Below are positions 59,181 to 64,000 of a DNA stretch of 64,000 nucleotides, one piece after another. How positions within the stretch are numbered: position 1 is the stretch's first letter; every line of letters starts with the position of its first letter. Position numbers and translations under genes: made by a program. The stretch is from Paenochrobactrum glaciei (GTDB lineage: Bacteria; Pseudomonadota; Alphaproteobacteria; Rhizobiales; Rhizobiaceae), in assembly GCF_039522165.1 (NCBI RefSeq), contig NZ_BAAADE010000003.1, positions 62,001-126,000 of the forward strand. Reading direction: 5' to 3'. The notes under the pieces are model-generated. The model ran no database searches. It was not told the DNA's origin and worked only from the letters and a program-made list of their open reading frames with translations.

Positions 59181-60485
59181 TTAGCGAATTGCTTCCGCAA
59201 TTGCTGCATCACCACGCTTGACGGCTTTATCCAAAGCGGTCTGCGCATCCTGATTGCCGGCGAGCATGGCTTCAAACTCTTCGTTCATGATGTCACGAAC
59301 CTGTGGCAGGTTAACAAGACGAACACCTTTAGAGTTTTCGGTTGGCTCACGACCCATCATCTGCAAGATCGGTGTTTCACGGCCCGGGTTCTTGTCATAG
59401 AAGCCGGAATCCTTGGTTGCCTTGTAGGCTTCCATAGTCACAGGCAGATAGCCGGAAACTTCATGCAGTTTCTGCTGAATTTTGGTTTGAGACAGGAAGT
59501 TAAAGAACTCGGCAACGCCCTTGTACTGGTTGTCATCCAAACCAGCAAAAACCCAAAGACTTGCTCCGCCCGGAATGGTGTTCTGCGGGCCCTTACCTTC
59601 ATAGTAAGGCAGCTGACCGATACCATAATTAATACCGGACTTGATCACATCACCCAAACCACCTGATGATTCAGTCATGATCGCGCATTCGCCGGAAAGG
59701 AAGAGGTTTTTTGCTTCCGAGGTGCGGCCGCCATAACGGAATGCGCCTTCTTTAGCCAGATCAGCGATTGACTGGAAATGGCTGACAAACGGCTCTTTGT
59801 TGAAAGCAAGCTTCACATCATTGCCGCCGAGGCCGTTTTCATTGCTGCCATAAGAAACATTGTTCCATGCAGCAAAGTTTTCGGTCTGAATCCATGTCAG
59901 CCATGTGGAAGTGAAACCACATTCAGCTGCACCGCTCGATTTGATTTTTCTCGCGGCTTCAAAAACTTCCGGCCAGGTTTTTGGCGGGTTTTCTGCATCA
60001 AGGCCAGCCTTGGTGAAAGCGTCTTTATTATAATAAAGCACCGGCGAAGACGAGTTATACGGGAAGGACAGCATAGTGCCGTCAGGCTTCGAATAATAAG
60101 CCGTAATGCCAGAGAGATAAGCGGATTTATCGAATTTATAACCGCCTTTTTCAAGAGCATCGGCCACAGGCATCACAGCACCTTCAGCAGCCATCATCAC
60201 ACCGCTACCAGCATCAAAAACCTGCAAAATTGCTGGCGGCTGCTTGGCGCGGAATGCAGCAATACCGGCATTCAATGCCTCTGGGTAGCTACCTTTATAA
60301 ACCGGAACGACCTTATATTCGCTCTGGCTTTCGTTAAATTCTTTTGAAAGCTCGTTGACCACTTCGTTGTTGGCACCGGCCATTGCGTGCCACCATGCCA
60401 ATTCGGTCTGCGCCAGGACGGGTGCGGTCAGTGCAAGTCCCAGAAGTCCGGTGAGAATTGTCGTTGTCATCAATCGGGTATGCAT
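59181..60485 (-). CDS. ugpB: UgpB, glycerol-3-phosphate periplasmic binding protein
   Basis: A 434-residue binding protein; the ATG at 60485 has GGAGGG 6 bases upstream. Signal peptide HTRLMTTTILTGLLGLALTAPVLA (cleavage near 25). The mature protein starts QTELAWWHAMAGANNEVVNEL, matching UgpB, where the Trp/His region helps form the ligand site. It continues VVPVYKGSYPEALNAGIAAFRA and GGASLWVFAGLDDNQYKG. It heads the leftward ugpBAEC operon. No ugpQ phosphodiesterase gene is in the window. Confidence 0.91.
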   Translation of the reverse strand: MHTRLMTTTILTGLLGLALTAPVLAQTELAWWHAMAGANNEVVNELSKEFNESQSEYKVVPVYKGSYPEALNAGIAAFRAKQPPAILQVFDAGSGVMMAAEGAVMPVADALEKGGYKFDKSAYLSGITAYYSKPDGTMLSFPYNSSSPVLYYNKDAFTKAGLDAENPPKTWPEVFEAARKIKSSGAAECGFTSTWLTWIQTENFAAWNNVSYGSNENGLGGNDVKLAFNKEPFVSHFQSIADLAKEGAFRYGGRTSEAKNLFLSGECAIMTESSGGLGDVIKSGINYGIGQLPYYEGKGPQNTIPGGASLWVFAGLDDNQYKGVAEFFNFLSQTKIQQKLHEVSGYLPVTMEAYKATKDSGFYDKNPGRETPILQMMGREPTENSKGVRLVNLPQVRDIMNEEFEAMLAGNQDAQTALDKAVKRGDAAIAEAIR

Positions 60486-60622
60486 ATCTTCCCTCCAAAA
60501 GGTCAGTTGGCGATCACTAAAAGCTCTAGGCAAGAGCCACATTCATGCACGTGAACAACACCAATCAATATGAGTCACTGGCCGGATTACACGAACACTG
60601 ACTGCTTCCTTATCTCCTCATT

Positions 60623-60658
60623 ACGAAAGCTATACGAATTCATACGAAAAAAAGCGAA
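60623..60658. repeat. Four helically phased ACGAA/GCGAA repeats upstream of ugpB
   Basis: ACGAA begins at 60623, 60634 and 60644, and GCGAA at 60654, giving 10-11 base steps, i.e. one helical turn. On the - strand this reads as TTCGT repeats. DeoR-family regulators such as GlpR bind arrays of TTCG(T/A)-type half sites, and this array lies about 140 bases upstream of the ugpB start, so glycerol-3-phosphate-responsive control is plausible. Confidence 0.5.
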
Positions 60659-60879
60659 AAAACAATAGGCAATTATACTAATAGACGATGAAACTACGAA
60701 ATCACAATTTACAATTACGTCATAAATCTAAAAAATATTTAACAATAATAATGACTTAATAAAAATTAAATACAATTAATCGCAAGACTATTTTTAGTAT
60801 AATTATATAATAGAAATTATTATATTTCGAACTTTCGTTCCGCAAATGAAAAAACATTTAACTCCATGATTTTCCATTA

Positions 60880-60900
60880 CAGATACAAAATATGTATCTG
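60880..60900. promoter_or_regulatory. 21-base palindrome CAGATACA-N5-TGTATCTG
   Basis: Perfect 8-base arms (60880-60887 and 60893-60900) around AAATA. Located in the middle of the long gap, about 255 bases before the rightward membrane-protein gene and about 395 bases before ugpB. Looks like a dimeric repressor site; no regulator gene is adjacent. Confidence 0.4.
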
Positions 60901-61154
60901 ACTGCTACATATTCTTACGCGGTAACATCTTGATGCTCAGTTCAAAACCATGCATCAGTCCATCAGTCTGGTCAATCCACTAAATTGGTAACGAACATCA
61001 TGACAGCAGCGATCAGACTTGCTCATTGAGTGAAGTAAAAACACATAAATGCTCCCAAGCACTATTTATAAACTCCAATAAACCCTTTGTCCAAAGACCA
61101 GAACAAACAGATAAAATTGATGGTCTTTGATTGAAATTTAATACTGAGGTATTC

Positions 61155-61604
61155 ATGTCTTCCGAAATCCGCCCTGCATCCACGGTTTTTCTCGTTGGAA
61201 TTTACGCGGTTATTTTTGCGCTTATGGCCGCCGTTTATCTTGTCATTGAATATTTTTTCGCGCTCCAAATGGCAGCCATCGGCATTGTCATCACCGCAGC
61301 CGCTTCAATGACCATGGCACGCAACTGGGTCATACGCGAGCAGACTACACCAACTGGCGCTCGTGTCTGGACAATCACTTTGCTCTGCTCAATCATTACC
61401 ATGATTTTCTATGGAGTTTTCGGCCTGTTGGGTGTCGCGGCTGACGAGCGTTTGCTGCGTGAAATTCAGCGTGAAGGCCCAATGCTGATGGCAGCAGTGG
61501 CTGCTATTTTGTTTCTCATCAGCCTTTTTGTTATCCGCATCGGTTTATGGGTCGGCATTAAACAGGCTTTAAAGCAGGTTAATACGGCCAAGCAAAAAGC
61601 TTAA
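61155..61604 (+). CDS. Four-helix inner-membrane protein, unknown function
   Basis: A 149-residue protein. The ATG at 61155 has TGAGG 5 bases upstream. Four hydrophobic segments lie at about residues 10-30 (FLVGIYAVIFALMAAVYLVI), 33-52, 72-95 (TITLLCSIITMIFYGVFGLLG) and 112-133 (LMAAVAAILFLISLFVIRIG), ending in a lysine-rich tail. The layout (R..PT..E/R near the third helix) recalls the ABZJ_00895 family of small membrane proteins, but this is a weak recollection. A strong terminator follows; the gene is monocistronic. Confidence 0.6.
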   Translation: MSSEIRPASTVFLVGIYAVIFALMAAVYLVIEYFFALQMAAIGIVITAAASMTMARNWVIREQTTPTGARVWTITLLCSIITMIFYGVFGLLGVAADERLLREIQREGPMLMAAVAAILFLISLFVIRIGLWVGIKQALKQVNTAKQKA

Positions 61605-61622
61605 AATACGATAATCATTCAC

Positions 61623-61675
61623 AAAACGCCCCCGCTTCAATGTTTCAATCCAACATTGAGGCGGGGGCGTTTTTT
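61623..61675. terminator. Strong bidirectional terminator
   Basis: An arm AACGCCCCCGCTTCAATGTT (61625-61644) pairs with its complement at 61652-61671 around a 7-base loop: 20 consecutive pairs with one T-G. Flanking A's and T's give T-runs both ways. It separates the rightward membrane-protein gene from the leftward dehydrogenase gene. Confidence 0.9.
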
Positions 61676-61712
61676 ATTGAGGATCATCGAGAAAAATCAG
61701 GAAACAATCAGA

Positions 61713-62693
61713 TTAGTAACCTTTGGCGAAGCTAATCTGATGTTTCGGCATTTCACCGCGATTGATACGGCGAATATTTTCCACTACATCCAGTGCAGCC
61801 GTTTCAGGCACGGTTATGCTGGCCAGATGCGGTGTTATCAGTACATTTTCCATTGCCCAAAACGGGTGATCATCAGGCAATGGCTCAACACAAAACGCGT
61901 CTAATGTAGCGCCTGCAATATGGCCGCTTTCAAGGGCTGCCAATAATGATTTTTCATCAACCACAGCCCCGCGGGACGCATTGATGAAATGACAACCCGA
62001 CGGCAAATTGTTGAAAAACTCTTCGCCCAGCAGGCCGGTTGTTTGCGGTGTTAAAGGCAACATATTCACGCAAATATCCAAATCCTGACCAAACTGCGTA
62101 AACTCATCCGCACCGTAAACCTTCACGCCTTCGATGGTTTTAGGGTAAGCGTCCCATCCACGCACATCAAAGCTTAGTGCGCTTAAGGCAGCAGCCACAG
62201 AGCTGCCAAGCTGACCAAGACCAATGACACCCACTTTAATGCGGTGAAGCGGCCTTGGATGAATATAAGTCCAGCTTTTTGCCCGTTTTGCCGCCTCAAA
62301 GCTTGGAATATCACGCGCATAGCGCAGAACGGCAAAAAGCACATAGCTTTTCATCAGCTGCACCATTCCACTGTCGGACAAACGCGCAATCGGCACTTGC
62401 GGCAGATCTGTGCGCTGCAATAAGGCATCCACACCAGCGCCCAGATTAATTACCAGCGACAAATTGCTGAATTCATTGAAAAAGCCGTCATAGGGCTTCC
62501 ATGCCAGAATATATTTAACATCTGAAGGATCGCCGACATCCGGATAAACGCGAAAATCAAGTTCCGGCAACTCCGCCTTGATCACATCTTTCCATTCATC
62601 CGGACTGTCAAACTCACTGTAAAACAATAAAGCACCGATTTTTTCCTGTGTACCGGTTGCGCTTTCGTTCAGACATTCAGCATTGGCCATCAT
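61713..62693 (-). CDS. D-2-hydroxyacid dehydrogenase (GhrA-like)
   Basis: A 326-residue NAD(P)-dependent D-2-hydroxyacid dehydrogenase. The Rossmann motif is VGVIGLGQLGSSVAAAL (about 153-169). The catalytic trio is present: Arg in INASRGAVVDEKSL, Glu in DAFCVEPLPDDHPFW and His in NVLITPHLAS. The AKSWTYIHPRPLHR-type stretch before the Rossmann fold and VINLGAGVDALL are typical of GhrA (glyoxylate/hydroxypyruvate reductase A). It lies downstream of the AMDase-like gene and may reduce a 2-oxo acid generated from the same substrate (inference). Confidence 0.83.
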   Translation of the reverse strand: MMANAECLNESATGTQEKIGALLFYSEFDSPDEWKDVIKAELPELDFRVYPDVGDPSDVKYILAWKPYDGFFNEFSNLSLVINLGAGVDALLQRTDLPQVPIARLSDSGMVQLMKSYVLFAVLRYARDIPSFEAAKRAKSWTYIHPRPLHRIKVGVIGLGQLGSSVAAALSALSFDVRGWDAYPKTIEGVKVYGADEFTQFGQDLDICVNMLPLTPQTTGLLGEEFFNNLPSGCHFINASRGAVVDEKSLLAALESGHIAGATLDAFCVEPLPDDHPFWAMENVLITPHLASITVPETAALDVVENIRRINRGEMPKHQISFAKGY

Positions 62694-62773
62694 AACTCAC
62701 CTTCAAAGTAAGCATCATCGTTATGTCGCACGTGCATGTGAGACATTGATAAAAATTGAAATTTTCGAAAATT

Positions 62774-63556
62774 TTAGACGGTCACAACAGGCTTGCTCAT
62801 CAATGAACCATAGCCAGGCTTGCAGCCTCCTTCAGTGACCAAGCCGCAACTATGCCAAAATGAGGCCTGAATGGCCGACACAACCGGTTTTCCAAGCGCT
62901 GTTTCAAGCGCTTCAATCGCTCCCACACTTCGAAAATTGGTGCAGCTGATAAAAATTGCCGTCGCATCATCATGATCAACAGCACGCACCAAACGATAAA
63001 CCTCTTCCAACGGCACTTCTGCCAAGGCCTGATCGGTATCAATGCGCAAGTTTTTGCTTGAAACCACCTGATGGCCGTTTTCCTCCAGAAAGCGGATCGC
63101 GCGGGCATGTACTTCATCTACATAAGGGGTGGCCAGTGCTACCGGCCCCGCATTCACCGCCTTTAAAGCCGCAAGGGTTGCAGTTGAAGCCGTGGTGATT
63201 TTAATGCCCGGCGCCCATGTTTTCATCTTGGCAATCAGCCCGTGATCATAGGCTGTGCCATGCAAAAACGAGGCACTTGTGCCGCCAAAACACAAAACAT
63301 CAATCGGCGCTGAGGCCAGCAGACGCGCCGCCTGCTCTAATTCCGGTGCATTCATCATCGCCTCAATACCTTCAACGGTTACTTTCGGCAGTTTGATGCG
63401 GGTTGTATGGGTTGAAACCCCTTCTGCAGCCATAGCAGCCATTTCTGCATCCATAACAATGCTGGAAGCCATATAAATCAGACCAATTCTGGCCTTATAG
63501 CCGTCACCATCCGGCATAAAACGGATGTTTTCAGACATTTTCGGGTTCATATTCAT
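62774..63556 (-). CDS. Asp/Glu racemase superfamily protein, arylmalonate-decarboxylase-like
   Basis: A 260-residue protein of the Asp/Glu racemase superfamily. The start at 63556 has GGGAG upstream; the open frame runs 18 codons further to a GTG. The segment CFGGTSASFLHG has Gly where racemases and maleate isomerases have the first catalytic Cys (GCTS), while the second Cys is present in IFISCTNFRS. This Gly/Cys pairing, plus ALATPYVDEVHARAIRFLEENGH and KPGYGSLM at the end, matches arylmalonate decarboxylase (AMDase). General annotation would be maleate isomerase or racemase; the residue pattern favours a cofactor-free decarboxylase or a related single-Cys enzyme. It lies between an amino-acid-type ABC transporter and a 2-hydroxyacid dehydrogenase. 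Confidence 0.78.
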   Translation of the reverse strand: MNMNPKMSENIRFMPDGDGYKARIGLIYMASSIVMDAEMAAMAAEGVSTHTTRIKLPKVTVEGIEAMMNAPELEQAARLLASAPIDVLCFGGTSASFLHGTAYDHGLIAKMKTWAPGIKITTASTATLAALKAVNAGPVALATPYVDEVHARAIRFLEENGHQVVSSKNLRIDTDQALAEVPLEEVYRLVRAVDHDDATAIFISCTNFRSVGAIEALETALGKPVVSAIQASFWHSCGLVTEGGCKPGYGSLMSKPVVTV

Positions 63557-63623
63557 CAAAGCCCACTCCCATAAACTTGCAAATTTTGACCGGTCATCAG
63601 CAATCTTCACCGGTTTTTATTCT

Positions 63624-64000
63624 CTAATGGATGATCTGCGCCAAGAAATGCTGCAAACGCGCACTTTCCGGATTGGCAAAAAACTGTGCTGCCGGCGCTT
63701 GTTCGACAATCTCGCCATTTTCCATAAACACACAATGATCCGCCACACTGCGGGCAAAGCCCAATTCATGGGTCACGCAAACCATCGTGATACCGGTTTC
63801 AGCCAGTTGCTCCATGATCTTCAAAACAGAACCAACAGATTCCGGATCAAGCGCCGAGGTTGGTTCATCAAACAGTAAAATGGGTGGTTTCAGGCATAAT
63901 GCACGGGCAATGGCCACGCGCTGCTGTTGTCCGCCTGAAAGAGCTGCCGGATATTTATTGGCCTGCGCCGTTATATTAACCTCTGCCAGCTTTTCCATCG
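63624..64000 (-). CDS. Polar-amino-acid-type ABC importer ATPase (partial, leaves the window)
   Basis: C-terminal 124 or more residues of a GlnQ/HisP-type ABC ATPase. Visible are the signature LSGGQQQRVAIARALCLKP, Walker B ILLFDEPTSALDPESVG and H-loop VCVTHELGFARSVADHCVFMENG. The N-terminal half with Walker A lies beyond base 64000; the methionine at 63998 is internal. It is upstream of the AMDase-like gene on the same strand, so the importer, AMDase-like protein and dehydrogenase probably form one operon. Confidence 0.88.
   Translation of the reverse strand, partial: MEKLAEVNITAQANKYPAALSGGQQQRVAIARALCLKPPILLFDEPTSALDPESVGSVLKIMEQLAETGITMVCVTHELGFARSVADHCVFMENGEIVEQAPAAQFFANPESARLQHFLAQIIH

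Larger units (their letters stand above)
60486..61154. other. Long AT-rich intergenic region with regulatory repeats
   Basis: About 670 bases hold no convincing gene. From ugpB outward: the ugpB leader, four phased ACGAA-type repeats (60623-60658), a very AT-rich core (60700-60830), TTTCGAACTTTCGTT (60825-60839), a 21-base palindrome (60880-60900), a doubled CATCAGTC (60953-60968) and the promoter of the rightward membrane-protein gene. It is unusually large for this compact genome stretch. Confidence 0.6.

Noticed and set aside
60718..60730. CGTCATAAATCT, similar to half of a Pho box, upstream of ugpB
   Set aside because: Only one half matches, the second 11-base-spaced repeat is missing and it points away from ugpB.
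1..64000. CRISPR arrays, tRNA/rRNA genes, prophage or integron features
   Set aside because: No regularly spaced repeats, cloverleaf-like stretches, phage structural genes or integrase genes were recognised anywhere in the window.

Overview
The window looks like a chromosomal stretch of an alphaproteobacterium of the order Hyphomicrobiales, most likely a Brucellaceae relative (Ochrobactrum/Pseudochrobactrum type). This rests on the gene families present: a rhizobial-style inositol operon with a fused IolC-DUF2090 protein and an RpiR-type regulator, a TGA-N9-TCA iron operator, a DUF1344 secreted protein, many LIV-type and carbohydrate ABC importers, and a single-domain ModE-like regulator. Base composition is moderate (about half G+C by eye), lower than classical Brucella/Ochrobactrum. 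No rRNA, tRNA, CRISPR array, prophage or intact mobile element was seen. The genus is inference only.

Layout. 35-9524: part of a phenylacetate (paa) locus. paaI and paaG run left; paaN, a complete LIV-type ABC importer and a FadB-like hydratase/dehydrogenase run right. A perfect 14-bp palindrome lies in the divergent promoter. 9581-11704: a DHA2-type MFS efflux pump with a divergent TetR regulator. 11708-17660: a leftward iron-siderophore uptake operon (TonB-dependent receptor, binding protein, two FecCD permeases, ATPase) with an iron-responsive operator. 17810-19556: a CatB-type acetyltransferase and a CzcD-like metal exporter. 19587-27875: the kdp potassium operon (leftward), including the tiny kdpF and two further small membrane ORFs that are easy to miss. 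28165-32685: a second LIV-type importer of unknown substrate. 32929-34146: genome decay, with a broken nagA copy followed by a degenerate IS5-family transposase. 34451-38253: a DEDD exonuclease, four small exported or membrane proteins, an orphan nucleotidyltransferase and a nitronate monooxygenase. 38401-42310: a ModE-like regulator, a MolABC/FecCD-type importer and a TrmO/TsaA-like protein. 42360-50080: myo-inositol catabolism (iolG, iolR, iolC-J, iolD, iolE, iolB). 50459-60485: a DUF1344 protein, an inositol-monophosphatase-family enzyme with an AfuABC/FbpABC-like importer, and the ugpBAEC glycerol-3-phosphate importer. 61155-64000: a four-helix membrane protein, a GhrA-like 2-hydroxyacid dehydrogenase, an arylmalonate-decarboxylase-like protein and the end of an amino-acid-type ABC ATPase that leaves the window.

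How it works together. The region is dominated by nutrient capture: aromatic acids, ferric siderophore, K+, probable molybdate/tungstate, inositol, and phosphorylated polyols. The adjacency of iol, IMPase-AfuABC and ugp suggests use of inositol- and glycerol-containing phosphate esters, though this is inference. The least explained elements are the small ORFs inside the kdp operon, the cluster of small cysteine-containing exported proteins at 35202-36046, the TrmO-like gene in a metal-transport operon, and the AMDase-like enzyme that lacks the first racemase cysteine.
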